The position numbers were made by a program, and so were the translations under genes. A stretch of 64,000 nucleotides of DNA from an uncultured Phascolarctobacterium sp. (GTDB lineage: Bacteria > Bacillota > Negativicutes > Acidaminococcales > Acidaminococcaceae), in contig CASDXO010000009.1 of assembly GCA_949285135.1 (NCBI GenBank), positions 29,102 to 93,101 of the forward strand, read 5' to 3'. Each line of letters starts with the position of its first letter. Position 1 is the stretch's first letter. The notes below the pieces were generated by a model that did not search any database, was not told the DNA's origin, and worked only from the letters and a program-made list of their open reading frames with translations. Positions 20,465 to 29,415 of the stretch are shown one piece after another.

Positions 20465-22324
20465 ATGGATAAAGACCTTACCATTGATATATTAAGCAGT
20501 GTACAAAAGCCTGCCCGCTATACAGGCGGTGAATTTGGCAGTATTGTTAAAAGTGCCGAAGAAACGGAAGTAACCATAGCTTTAGCTTTTCCTGATGTTT
20601 ACGAAGTAGGTATGAGCTATCTCGGTTTTAAGATTCTGTATCATCTTCTTAATAAAGAACAGGGTGTAGCGGCAGAACGTGTTTACGCGCCCTGGATTGA
20701 TATGGAAGCCAAAATGCGCGAGCATAATATTTTGCTGCGTACACTGGAAACAGATAAGGCGCTGAAAGAATGTGATTTTGCGGGTTTTACGCTGCAATAC
20801 GAGCTTTCTTATACCAATATCCTCAATATGCTTGATCTGGGCGGAGTACCGCTGTTAAGTGCTGAGCGCGGCGAGGATGATCCTTTTGTTATCGTAGGCG
20901 GACCGTGTGTCTATAATCCTGAACCGCTGGCTGATTTTGTTGATTTTGCCATTATCGGCGAAGGCGAAGAAATCATGGTAGAGCTGATGGATTCCTACAA
21001 GGCATGGAAAAAGGCTGGCAGACCGGGAGGCCGTCAGGGCTTTCTGCAGGAAGCTGTAAAGCTGCAGGGAATTTATGTACCGTCATTTTACGAAACTGAA
21101 TATAACGAAGACGGCACTGTAGCTGCAGTGCGTCCGCTGACAGATAAGGCGCCGGCAGCGGTGCAGAAACGCGTAGTAAAAGACCTTAATACTGTTGATT
21201 TTCCGACTGCACCGATTGTACCTTTTGGTGAAATAGTGCATGACCGTATTATGCTGGAGGTATTCCGTGGCTGCAGCCGTGGCTGCCGTTTTTGCCATGC
21301 GGGCATGGTCTATCGTCCGGTACGCGAACGTAAACCGGAAGTGCTGAAAGAGCTGGCGCGCAAGCTGGTGGATAATACAGGTTATAACGAAATCTCGCTG
21401 GTATCTTTGAGTACGGCGGATTATTCCTGTCTGGCACCGCTGATTCACGATTTGATTCATGAATTTAAAGAGGAAAAAGTAAGCGTTTCACTGCCGTCGC
21501 TGCGTATTGACAGTTTCAGTGTGGATATTGCCAAGGAAGTGCAGGCAGTGCGCAAAAGCGGTCTGACCTTTGCCCCCGAAGCAGGCAGTCAGAAGATGCG
21601 CGATATTATCAATAAGGGAGTGACGGAAGACGATTTGATGAATGCCGTGGGTGCGGCTTTTGCCTCCGGCTGGAGCAGCGTCAAGCTGTACTTTATGATT
21701 GGTCTGCCCGGTGAAACAGATGAGGACGTACTGGCTATTGCTGACCTTGCCAAAAAGGTGCAGTATAAATATTATCAGGTAACCGGTAAGCGCGGTGCCA
21801 AGGTTACTGTCAGTGCTTCTTCCTTTGTTCCCAAACCTTATACGGCTTTCCAGTGGTTTGGTCAGAACGATTTGGAAACTTTGCGCCGTAAACAGTTCCT
21901 TTTGAAAGATGCGCTGAAAGTAAAAAATATCACCTTCCAGTATCATGATGCCAAAACCGGCATTATTGAAGCAGTCTTTGCCCGTGGAGACCGTCGTCTG
22001 GGCAAGGCGTTGCTTCTGGCATGGCAGAAAGGCGCACGTTTTGACGGCTGGAGCGACTGCTTCTCCTTTGAGCGCTGGCAGGAAGCCGTAGCGGAAGCAG
22101 GTCTTGATATTGATTTTTATGCTGCCCGTGAGCGCGGCATGGAAGAAGTTTTCCCATGGGAGCATATTCAGCCGGCTGTAGACCGCAGATTCCTGCGTCG
22201 TGAGTGGGAAAAAGCACAGGCGCAGCAGCTCACCCATGACTGCCGTCGCAGCAGCTGTACCGGCTGTGGTGTCTGCCAGAAGCTGGGTGTAGATATTATT
22301 GACTGGGGACGGGGTGAAGCATAA
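20465..22324 (+). CDS. Radical SAM protein with N-terminal B12-binding-like region (TIGR03960 type)
   Basis: Predicted 619-residue radical SAM protein. The N-terminal 200 residues resemble a degenerate cobalamin-binding domain (FAGFTLQYELSYTNILNMLDLGG, VGGPCVYNPEPLADFVDF). The radical SAM cluster motif is CxxxCxxC in RGCSRGCRFCHAG near residues 270-277. The C-terminus ends with a cysteine-rich tail (CRRSSCTGCGVC) that could bind another iron-sulfur cluster. In Firmicutes this protein is nearly always paired with a DUF2344 protein, as here, and next to rng; its reaction is not established. TAATG overlap couples it to the next gene. Confidence 0.9.
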   Translation: MDKDLTIDILSSVQKPARYTGGEFGSIVKSAEETEVTIALAFPDVYEVGMSYLGFKILYHLLNKEQGVAAERVYAPWIDMEAKMREHNILLRTLETDKALKECDFAGFTLQYELSYTNILNMLDLGGVPLLSAERGEDDPFVIVGGPCVYNPEPLADFVDFAIIGEGEEIMVELMDSYKAWKKAGRPGGRQGFLQEAVKLQGIYVPSFYETEYNEDGTVAAVRPLTDKAPAAVQKRVVKDLNTVDFPTAPIVPFGEIVHDRIMLEVFRGCSRGCRFCHAGMVYRPVRERKPEVLKELARKLVDNTGYNEISLVSLSTADYSCLAPLIHDLIHEFKEEKVSVSLPSLRIDSFSVDIAKEVQAVRKSGLTFAPEAGSQKMRDIINKGVTEDDLMNAVGAAFASGWSSVKLYFMIGLPGETDEDVLAIADLAKKVQYKYYQVTGKRGAKVTVSASSFVPKPYTAFQWFGQNDLETLRRKQFLLKDALKVKNITFQYHDAKTGIIEAVFARGDRRLGKALLLAWQKGARFDGWSDCFSFERWQEAVAEAGLDIDFYAARERGMEEVFPWEHIQPAVDRRFLRREWEKAQAQQLTHDCRRSSCTGCGVCQKLGVDIIDWGRGEA

Positions 22325-23028
22325 TGAAATTGCGCATGCAGATTACCAAAGAAAAAGATATTCGTTTTATTTCACATCTGGAATATATACGTACCATAGA
22401 GCGCGCAATTCGTCGTGCCAGGATTCCGGCAGCATATTCAGAGGGTTTTAATCCCCATATGAAATTTTCGCTGGCTTCTGCCTTAGGCGTAGGTGTCGTA
22501 AGTTACGCGGAGTTTGTGGAAATTGAACTGGCAGAGCCTATGGAAGTGAAAGCAGCGGCTGTGGCACTGAGTAAAGCATTGCCGCGCGGCATCAAGGTAC
22601 TGGCTGCTGATGCAGTTGATACTCATCATGCTGCGTTGATGGCGCAGGCTGGCGGAGCAAGCTACAGGGTGACAGTACCATATGAAGGTGATGTAGGTGC
22701 GGCAGTAGAAGCATTTAATACATCAGAACAACTGCTGTTTAAAAAGGCGGCTCCCAAACGCAAGGAAAAGTTTAAAGAAATAGATGTTAAATTCTATATT
22801 CCGCAGCTGGCGGTGCAGCAGCAGGATGGACAGACTGTCTTCACTTTTGACTGTAAAATTACTCCTGATGGCAGTATGAAGGCTGTGGATCTGCTCAATG
22901 CGCTGAATGAGCATTACGCTTTGCAGCTACCGGTAGAAAAGGCAGATATTGAGCGTTTATCCTTATACAGGCTGGATAAAAAAGGCAAGAAATGTTCCAT
23001 GCTGGAAGCCGATGCTGTACTTATGTGA
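22324..23028 (+). CDS. DUF2344 (TIGR03936) protein, partner of the radical SAM protein
   Basis: Predicted 234-residue protein of the DUF2344 family. The N-terminal phrase DIRFISHLEYIRTIERAIRRA and EGFNPHMKFSLASALGVGV are the hallmark. Its start shares one base with the stop of the radical SAM gene. In some bacteria the two are fused, which suggests a complex, possibly acting on RNA given the usual neighbour rng; that is inference. A strong terminator follows. Confidence 0.9.
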   Translation: MKLRMQITKEKDIRFISHLEYIRTIERAIRRARIPAAYSEGFNPHMKFSLASALGVGVVSYAEFVEIELAEPMEVKAAAVALSKALPRGIKVLAADAVDTHHAALMAQAGGASYRVTVPYEGDVGAAVEAFNTSEQLLFKKAAPKRKEKFKEIDVKFYIPQLAVQQQDGQTVFTFDCKITPDGSMKAVDLLNALNEHYALQLPVEKADIERLSLYRLDKKGKKCSMLEADAVLM

Positions 23029-23033
23029 ATTTA

Positions 23034-23075
23034 ATCAAAAAGACTTCAGAAAATATTTTCTGAAGTCTTTTTTTA
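23034..23075 (+). terminator. Terminator after DUF2344 gene
   Basis: Stem AAAGACTTCAGAAAA/TTTTCTGAAGTCTTT with a very short loop and a long T-run. It closes the core block before the accessory cobalamin region. Confidence 0.9.
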
Positions 23076-23264
23076 TTTCATTTATTATGTGTTGCAGGTA
23101 AATATTTTTGCATAAGATTGGAAAACAAGTAAATCATTTGCAAATAACTGTTTCAGATAAGAAATATTTGAAATTATAGCATAATAGAGAGTATTTTTTG
23201 ATAGTATTAATAAGAAAATAGAAAAAGAAAACTTATAATCTTAAAGATTAAATAAGAAAAAATA

Positions 23265-23293
23265 TTGACAAAGAAGAAAAACAAAGGTAAAAT
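23265..23293 (+). promoter_or_regulatory. Promoter of first cobalamin locus
   Basis: TTGACA (23265-23270) and TAAAAT (23288-23293), spacer 17. The surrounding 200 bases are very AT-rich and contain no gene. Confidence 0.65.
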
Positions 23294-23329
23294 TTGCAAT
23301 ATAGTAATTAATACAAATAAAATATAAGT

Positions 23330-23530
23330 TGCATTTAAATTCAGGCGTAGTATTACTTAAAAGTTAAACAGGTGAAAATCCTGTACGGTCCCGCCGCTGT
23401 AATGCCACAATATACTTTAGTCAGTGACAAGTTTAGTCTGCTAAAGAGGGCAAAGTCAGTCAGACTGCCTGAAAAAGCTTTTAATTTCTGCGAGCGACGG
23501 AAAAAGCCGGTAAGACAGTAAGAGGTATAT
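23330..23530 (+). promoter_or_regulatory. Cobalamin riboswitch, first copy
   Basis: The core AAACAGGTGAAAATCCTG is followed by the B12 box CGGTCCCGCCGCTGT (23386-23400), both close to consensus. A downstream GTCAGTCAGACTGCCTG matches the 3' part of the aptamer. It precedes a TonB receptor and a BtuFCD-type operon, as expected for repression by adenosylcobalamin or a related corrinoid. A terminator-like hairpin follows directly. Confidence 0.93.
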
Positions 23531-23535
23531 AGATT

Positions 23536-23573
23536 TGGCGCTTTTTCGCTTAGCAGCGGAAAGGCGCTTTTTA
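23536..23573 (+). terminator. Expression-platform terminator of first cobalamin riboswitch
   Basis: Stem of about 12 bp with GU pairs (GCGCTTTTTCGC / GCGGAAAGGCGC) and a T-run. The same hairpin type recurs after the second riboswitch. Confidence 0.75.
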
Positions 23574-23581
23574 TATCTGAT

Positions 23582-23626
23582 TTAAAATTTTACCAGCGTA
23601 CTTTGCAGTGCTCAGTAAAATTTTAA
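23582..23626 (+). repeat. Long inverted repeat just before the TonB receptor start
   Basis: Arms TTAAAATTTTAC (23582-23593) and GTAAAATTTTAA (23615-23626) are perfect complements, with an inner AGC/GCT pair. It ends 12 bases before the ribosome site, so it may affect mRNA stability or translation rather than termination. Confidence 0.6.
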
Positions 23627-23649
23627 AAATAAATAAGTGAGGTGTGCCA

Positions 23650-25827
23650 ATGATAACGTGGAAGAAAAGACTTTTGACAGCATCTGTCCTGTGTACGGTT
23701 GCCAGTGCCGGTTTTGTTATGAATGCCTGGGCAGCGCAGCAAGGTGCTGATTGTGATGAAGTGCTGGATAATGTACATTTGGCAGAAGTTATTGTTAATG
23801 GTGAACGTTATATTGCCGGTGAGTATGTGAAGGCGACGAACTATAAGGGCATTTTGGGGCAACAGGATGCGATGACGACACCTTTAAGCGTAACGACGAT
23901 TTCAGAAAAAGCGGTAAAAGATTTCATATCTTCTACGGAGGGGCTGAGTTCACTGCTGAGCTTGGTGCCATCAGTGCAGAAAACCTATGATGCCGCTGTT
24001 GACGTAATCAATATCCGTGGTTTCCAGGATGACGGCAGAGCTTTTCTGATTAACGGGATTCCTGGTATGCAGGCCATGACACGGCAATCAACCAACTATA
24101 TTGATTCTGTCGATATTATTGAAGGGCCGTCTACCGGTATTACCGGATCTTCTATTGAAGCAAAGGGCGGCGGTACAGTTAATATTAACAGCAAAAAAGC
24201 CGGTGATGAACCTGTCAGCAGGATAGGTCTGAAATATCATGCCAAAGGATCCCATGAAGAAACCGTTGATGTGGGCAGCAGATTCGGTGCAGACAGGCAG
24301 TACGGTATCCGTATCAATGCTTATAATACTGATGGTGAACGCGCTATTGAAAACTGGGATCTGAAGCAGAGAAATATCTATCTCAATTTAGACCAGCATT
24401 CTGAACACAGTAACAGTAATTTCCTCATAGGCTATACATATACTGACAGTCAGGGCAGACCATATGGCCTGGCGGTCAGCAGAAATTATGTCGGCAGCAG
24501 TTTGCCTTCTGCTCCGGATGGAGAGACTAATTTTAATCCTTACTGGCGCAGAGATAAGAATACCAATTTGGTCATGACGTTTAATCATGAACAAAAATTG
24601 GGCGAGCATCTGAGTGCGTTCTTTAATGCCGGCCATTTTAAACAGGACTGGTATTACTATACTGGTTTTGATAAGACGCTGCTGAATGAAAAGGGTGATT
24701 TTACTGCCGTATCTGACAATTATTCGCTGCTGGAAAAAAGAGATTATGCCCAGATAGGGCTGCGAGGCGATTTTACAACAGGTAATCTGAAACATCATTA
24801 TGCTGCAGGAGTGGACAGACAATGGCATTATTACGGCGGTGCCAGAGACTATCAGGAAGAAGATGGCTGGAGCGGCAATATTTATCATCCTGATACCGGC
24901 AGCTGGGCTCCACCCTCATTTGCTCAGTCCGACGCATATTATGGCAGTAAAGCCAGAATCAGTGGCTGGTCTGTGATGGACAGTATTTTTACCGAAAATG
25001 AAAAACTGAACATTCTTCTGGGCTTAAACGGTAAGCGTATTAAGGAAGATGATTATGATGTGGATGGGTCCCACAGTGGCAGTGCCGGTAATTATTATGC
25101 CGTATCACCTTCGTACGGTATTAACTATGCTTTTACACCGGCTGTGGCAGTGTTTGCCAATCATACGGAAGAATTTGTGGAAGGCGAGGTAGTTGGCCCT
25201 AATTATACTAATAAAGGTGCGACTTTAAGTCCTTATAAGACCAAACAGAATGAACTGGGCGTGAAAGTTAAGACCGGAGACTTTTTCCATAAATTAAGCT
25301 ATTTTGATATTCGTAAGGCCAATGGTGTGGATCGTTTTAATGACGATGGCACCAAGACTCGTGTTACAGACGGTGAACGCAGGCATAAAGGTCTTGAATA
25401 CACTGCTGCCGGCAAGCTGCACGATAAGTGGAATCTGATTGGCGGTGTGATGTACCTGGATGCAACACAGCATACCGGCCTTAATCAGGATGGTTCGCCT
25501 AAAGCTTCGGACGGCAAACGTCCTAACGGCATTCCGGCCTGGACAGGAAACCTGGGTGTGGAATATCAGGCGGATGATGCTGTGTCCGGACTGCTGCGTG
25601 CTAATTATGTAGGTTCCAGCTATGTACTGGATGAGAAATACAGTGTTCCGGGCTATTTTACGATTGATGCCGGCATGAAATATAAAACGGCACTCAACGG
25701 TACGCCGGTAACAGTAAATGCCATGTGTTACAATCTGACGAATAAAAAATATTGGAGTGCTGCAGGCAATACATTAAATCTTGGCGGTCCCAGAACGGTA
25801 ATGGTATCGGCAGAATTTGATATTTAA
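23650..25827 (+). CDS. TonB-dependent outer-membrane receptor, probable corrinoid uptake (first)
   Basis: Predicted 725-residue receptor. Signal peptide at about 1-28 ending NAWA-A. An N-terminal plug domain follows (about 55-170, with LSSLLSLVPSVQKTYDAAVDVINIRGFQDDGRAFLINGIPG), then a 22-strand barrel ending in DI; the last strand is MVSAEFDI. I chose ATG 23650 over a GTG at 23644 because GAGG at 23639-23642 fits only the former. The cobalamin riboswitch and the downstream binding protein, permease and ATPase genes indicate uptake of cobalamin or another corrinoid. Family members also carry siderophores, but the riboswitch argues against that. No tonB/exbBD genes are nearby. Confidence 0.9.
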   Translation: MITWKKRLLTASVLCTVASAGFVMNAWAAQQGADCDEVLDNVHLAEVIVNGERYIAGEYVKATNYKGILGQQDAMTTPLSVTTISEKAVKDFISSTEGLSSLLSLVPSVQKTYDAAVDVINIRGFQDDGRAFLINGIPGMQAMTRQSTNYIDSVDIIEGPSTGITGSSIEAKGGGTVNINSKKAGDEPVSRIGLKYHAKGSHEETVDVGSRFGADRQYGIRINAYNTDGERAIENWDLKQRNIYLNLDQHSEHSNSNFLIGYTYTDSQGRPYGLAVSRNYVGSSLPSAPDGETNFNPYWRRDKNTNLVMTFNHEQKLGEHLSAFFNAGHFKQDWYYYTGFDKTLLNEKGDFTAVSDNYSLLEKRDYAQIGLRGDFTTGNLKHHYAAGVDRQWHYYGGARDYQEEDGWSGNIYHPDTGSWAPPSFAQSDAYYGSKARISGWSVMDSIFTENEKLNILLGLNGKRIKEDDYDVDGSHSGSAGNYYAVSPSYGINYAFTPAVAVFANHTEEFVEGEVVGPNYTNKGATLSPYKTKQNELGVKVKTGDFFHKLSYFDIRKANGVDRFNDDGTKTRVTDGERRHKGLEYTAAGKLHDKWNLIGGVMYLDATQHTGLNQDGSPKASDGKRPNGIPAWTGNLGVEYQADDAVSGLLRANYVGSSYVLDEKYSVPGYFTIDAGMKYKTALNGTPVTVNAMCYNLTNKKYWSAAGNTLNLGGPRTVMVSAEFDI

Positions 25828-25856
25828 GCATCTGACAGGGTGTATGTCAGAAGACA

Positions 25857-26891
25857 ATGATGAGAAAAATTAGTATCTTACTGACGGCAGGTATATTTCT
25901 CCTGATAATTTTTATCGGCTGCAGGCAGAAAGCCATATATCACAGACCTGTCAGACAGGATGATAATTATCAGCCGCATTATATTGAAAATGTGGTGGTG
26001 GATGATTACCATGTGACAGGTACAAACAGGCAGTACTTTCAGGCTGCGCCGCAAAGAGCGGTAGTAGTCGGAGAAACTTTGCTGGAAACCTTTGTGGCAC
26101 TGGGAATTGACGACAGTATTTTGCTGGCAGCAGGGTATGAGGGAACTTCTTTCAGACCGGAAGCACAATATGCTGACGGCTACGCCAAACTTTCAGTGCA
26201 GCGGGGTCTGCGTTTAAACAAAGAAACGGTACTGGCAATGTGTCCGGATTTCATTGCATGCGGACAGGTAGTTTTTACGGCTGATGCTCTGAGCAGTACG
26301 GAGTTTTGGAATGAACGCAATATTAATACTTATTGCTCGGTAAATGCCAATTCTCCTACCAGCAGCAGGCAGCGCGAAACGTTGGAAGGCGAATATGCAT
26401 TTTTGCTGGGGTTAGGTAAGATTTACGGACGGGAAGAGCTTGCGGGTGGATTAGTTGCTGCCATGGAACGTGATTTGCAGCAACTGCAGCAGGCGGCGCA
26501 GGGAAGACGCAGGCCACGGGTACTGATAGTAGAAGACCTGGGGGGAACTCTGGTCAGTTATGGCCGCAACAAACTGGCCGGAAATATTTGCAGCAGGCTG
26601 CATGGTATTGTAGAAGAAAGCGATGCAACTATCGGTCTGGAAGATATACTGCGTATTGACCCTGATGTACTGTTTGCAGTAACAAGTGACGGTGAGCCGG
26701 AACAGGCTGCTGAACACTTTCGGCAGCTGCCGGCATTGCGCCATTGCCGATGCGTAAAAAATAACCAGGTGTATGGTATTGCCTTAAGTTATACCTATAA
26801 CAGCGCGGTAAAGACTGGTGCAGGTATTCGACGTTTGGCAGGTGGTATGTACCCTGATTTGTATAAGGAGCTTGACAAGAGAGATTTATGA
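25857..26891 (+). CDS. ABC transporter substrate-binding lipoprotein (BtuF-like, first)
   Basis: Predicted 344-residue periplasmic-type binding protein of the Fe/B12 family (PF01497 fold). The N-terminus is a lipoprotein signal with lipobox FIGC (Cys 22). The body has the two-lobe pattern: QRAVVVGETLLETFVALGIDDSILLAAG then LNKETVLAMCPDFIACG. It shares a four-base overlap with the permease gene. The ribosome site is weak. By riboswitch context it should deliver corrinoid to the importer. Confidence 0.88.
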   Translation: MMRKISILLTAGIFLLIIFIGCRQKAIYHRPVRQDDNYQPHYIENVVVDDYHVTGTNRQYFQAAPQRAVVVGETLLETFVALGIDDSILLAAGYEGTSFRPEAQYADGYAKLSVQRGLRLNKETVLAMCPDFIACGQVVFTADALSSTEFWNERNINTYCSVNANSPTSSRQRETLEGEYAFLLGLGKIYGREELAGGLVAAMERDLQQLQQAAQGRRRPRVLIVEDLGGTLVSYGRNKLAGNICSRLHGIVEESDATIGLEDILRIDPDVLFAVTSDGEPEQAAEHFRQLPALRHCRCVKNNQVYGIALSYTYNSAVKTGAGIRRLAGGMYPDLYKELDKRDL

Positions 26892-27919
26892 CGACCAGAC
26901 GGAAATTTTTGCTACCCTTTTTATGTTTGCTGCTGCTTATTTCTGTGCCTGCTGCTGCGGCTTTCGGCAGTGTGAAAATAAGCCTACTGGAAGTAGGCAG
27001 GATAATCTGCAGCCCGTTGAACCTGAATACGGAAGCTGTCAATTTGGTGCACAGTGACATTATTTGGCTGCTGCGGCTGCCGCGTATTATTTTAGCAGCA
27101 TGTATTGGCGGGGGACTTTCTGTTTGTGGTGTTGTCATGCAGGCACTGGTCAGAAATCCTCTGGCTGACCCGTATATACTGGGCATTTCTTCAGGAGCGT
27201 CTCTGGGAGCGACACTGGCGATTTTGCTGGGGGCCGGGTCTGTCTTTGGTGCGTACAGTACAGGAATGGCTGCCGCCGCAGGCGCTTTTGCCGCTGCTTT
27301 GGGAGTGCTGCTGCTGGCAAATACGGGAGGCAGAGCCGGGTCGGTAAAACTGCTGCTGGCAGGTATGGCAATGAGCGCCTTATGTTCAGCGTTTGTCAGT
27401 TTCGTGGTGTATTGTGCTCATGATAAAGATGGCATACAGACGGTTACCTACTGGCTTATGGGAAGTCTGGCAAATGCCCGGTGGCAGAGTCTGGCGGTTA
27501 TCTGTCCTCTGTTTATGGCAGGCAGCATATTTTTTACGCTGCAGAGCAGAATTTTAAATTTGATGCTTGTTGGTGATGAGACTGCCATTACCCTGGGGAC
27601 AGACCTGCAAAGATACAGAAAGCTTTATCTTATTATAGTCGCAGTAATTGTTGGTTTTGCTGTTTATGCTGCAGGAATAATTGGTTTTGTAGGACTGGTT
27701 ATCCCCCATATATTTCGTACGCTGATAGGAACGGAGCATAAAATGCTGATAATTGCGGCAACTTTAGGCGGAGCGGTGTTTCTCATCTGGGCAGATGTTT
27801 TATGCCGAATCATCCTGCCCGGTGCAGAACTGCCCATCGGTGTTTTGGTGTCGCTTATTGGTGCTCCCTGTTTCATTTATCTGATGCTGCGGCGAAATTA
27901 TGATTTTGGAGGCAACTGA
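26888..27919 (+). CDS. FecCD/BtuC-type ABC permease (first)
   Basis: Predicted 343-residue permease with about ten membrane helices. The family signature RLPRIILAACIGGGLSVCGVVMQALVRNPLADPYILG is plain, as is the C-terminal GFVGLVIPHIFRTLIG coupling-helix region and LPIGVLVSLIGAPCFIYL. Works as a homodimer with the ATPase encoded next. Start overlaps the previous gene (ATGA). Part of the first cobalamin locus, gene order F-C-D. Confidence 0.92.
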   Translation: MTTRRKFLLPFLCLLLLISVPAAAAFGSVKISLLEVGRIICSPLNLNTEAVNLVHSDIIWLLRLPRIILAACIGGGLSVCGVVMQALVRNPLADPYILGISSGASLGATLAILLGAGSVFGAYSTGMAAAAGAFAAALGVLLLANTGGRAGSVKLLLAGMAMSALCSAFVSFVVYCAHDKDGIQTVTYWLMGSLANARWQSLAVICPLFMAGSIFFTLQSRILNLMLVGDETAITLGTDLQRYRKLYLIIVAVIVGFAVYAAGIIGFVGLVIPHIFRTLIGTEHKMLIIAATLGGAVFLIWADVLCRIILPGAELPIGVLVSLIGAPCFIYLMLRRNYDFGGN

Positions 27920-27920
27920 A

Positions 27921-28691
27921 ATGGAAATACTGACTGAGGCGGTGAAAATGTTTGCCGGCGGCAGGGAGATTTTACATGGCATTGACTTTGAACTGCGTGA
28001 TAAAGAGTTTGTGGGTCTGGTAGGACCGAATGGCAGTGGTAAAAGTACGTTTCTGAAATGTTTGTACAGGGTGCAGCGGCCAACCTCCGGTAAAGTGTAT
28101 TTTAACGGTCAGGATCTTGATGAGCTTTCTTATCGTGAAACGGCGCTGCAGCTGGCAGTAGTGGCGCAGTACAATGTTTGCAGCTTTGATTTTTCTGTGC
28201 TGGAAATAGTGCTTATGGGTCGTTCGCCATATAAAAATGTATTGGAAAGAGATAATGCTTCTGATATACACATAGCTAAGCAGGCTCTGGCTACAGTAGG
28301 ACTGGAGCATTTGGCTGAGCGCAGATTTCAGACGCTGTCCGGCGGTGAGCAGCAGCGAGTAATTCTGGCAAGGGCTTTAACGCAGCAGCCTGAGTGTCTG
28401 GTGCTGGATGAGCCGACCAATCATCTGGATATCAAATATCAGCTGCAGGTAATGGATATAGTCAAAAGGCTGGAATTAACTGTAGTTGCAGCCATCCACG
28501 ATTTAAACATTGCTGCTATGTACTGTGACCGCCTGATAGTACTGTATGAAGGTGCCGTTGTACGGATGGGGACACCGGCTGAAGTACTGACAGAAGATTT
28601 TATCCGGGAAATTTATGGTGTACAAAGTACTGTCAGCACGTGTTCTGACGGGCAGATTCATATCAGATATAAGGCAGGGATGCAGCTGTGA
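27921..28691 (+). CDS. ABC transporter ATP-binding protein (BtuD/FecE-like, first)
   Basis: Predicted 256-residue ATPase: Walker A GPNGSGKST, Q-loop VAQYNVC, signature LSGGEQQR, Walker B CLVLDEP, D-loop NHLD and switch His in AIHDLNIA. I chose ATG 27921, which has GGAGG eight bases before it and starts after the permease stop, over an in-frame ATG at 27900 inside the permease gene. Energises the BtuC-like permease. Confidence 0.94.
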   Translation: MEILTEAVKMFAGGREILHGIDFELRDKEFVGLVGPNGSGKSTFLKCLYRVQRPTSGKVYFNGQDLDELSYRETALQLAVVAQYNVCSFDFSVLEIVLMGRSPYKNVLERDNASDIHIAKQALATVGLEHLAERRFQTLSGGEQQRVILARALTQQPECLVLDEPTNHLDIKYQLQVMDIVKRLELTVVAAIHDLNIAAMYCDRLIVLYEGAVVRMGTPAEVLTEDFIREIYGVQSTVSTCSDGQIHIRYKAGMQL

Positions 28692-29029
28692 CAAAAATAG
28701 GCTTGCTGACATGCCTGCGTTCCAATGATGTATGCCCCAGGGTTGGGTGTTTGCAGGCGTTGGCTGCAAGAGAGGATTATTTTTCCGTATATGCAGCTCA
28801 GAAGATTAAGCTGGCGGCAGTCTGGACATGTCAGGGCTGCGATAACCTGGTGCTGGGTGATGAAAGTGCCCGGGCTGAAAAACTGCAGTGTGTACTGCAG
28901 TCCGGTATACAGGCAGTGCATATAGGATGCTGCTGTAAACGGGACGGCGTCTGGTGCCCTGAAATCAGAAATATTGCCTGCATTTTGGAGCAACATGGCA
29001 TAAAAGTAATCTGGGGTACACATAAATAA
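28688..29029 (+). CDS. CGGC-type cysteine-rich protein (first)
   Basis: Predicted 113-residue protein of the CGGC-domain type (putative metal binding). It is rich in cysteine: CLRSNDVCPRVGC near the N-terminus, TCQGCDN at the position of the name-giving CGGC motif, then GCCCKRDGVWCPEI. It ends IKVIWGTHK, nearly identical to the end of the paralogue at 36.5 kb (IRIVHGTH). The GTG start overlaps the stop of the ATPase gene, so it is translated with the importer. A role in corrinoid or cobalt handling is suggested by position only. Confidence 0.75.
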   Translation: MTKIGLLTCLRSNDVCPRVGCLQALAAREDYFSVYAAQKIKLAAVWTCQGCDNLVLGDESARAEKLQCVLQSGIQAVHIGCCCKRDGVWCPEIRNIACILEQHGIKVIWGTHK

Positions 29030-29109
29030 ATTTTATGTACTGAACAGTCAGGACGATAAAAGCAGGTCAGCTTAATAATGAAGCATGACTGCAGTAAAAA
29101 TTAAATAAG

Positions 29110-29310
29110 ATAACATTTCAGATGTAGCAATACTTAATAGATAAACAGGTGAAAAGCCTGTGCGGTCCCGCCGCTGTAATGCAGAGAAAGTCTTAATTAT
29201 GTCACTGGGATAACCGGGAAGGCAAGACGGACGATGAAGCAAAGCCAGAAGAACTGTCTGAAATGATGCTGGGTGTTTCTGCGAAAGACGGAAAAGGCAA
29301 GAGAAATAGT
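29110..29310 (+). promoter_or_regulatory. Cobalamin riboswitch, second copy
   Basis: Core AAACAGGTGAAAAGCCTG and B12 box GCGGTCCCGCCGCTGT (about 29163-29178) are nearly identical to the first copy. The 3' part GCCAGAAGAACTGTCTG is present. No clear promoter or terminator lies between the preceding gene and this aptamer, so the second locus may receive read-through from the first as well as its own transcription. Confidence 0.93.
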
Positions 29311-29313
29311 ATG

Positions 29314-29358
29314 AAGGCGCTTTTTTGCATGTTTGCAGAAAGGCGCTGATTTTTTTGC
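29314..29358 (+). terminator. Expression-platform terminator of second cobalamin riboswitch
   Basis: Stem GGCGCTTTTTTGC / GCAGAAAGGCGCT (with GU pairs) followed by a T-run of seven. Same design as in the first locus. Confidence 0.75.
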
Positions 29359-29415
29359 CTGAATATTGCTGAATAGCAATGCATAGTGAAAGTAAAACAT
29401 AAGAGAGGTGCGCAA

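Noticed and set aside
23330..29310. Repeated segment around the B12 boxes as a possible mobile-element repeat
   Set aside because: The similarity is limited to the riboswitch core and hairpin, which is explained by RNA function.
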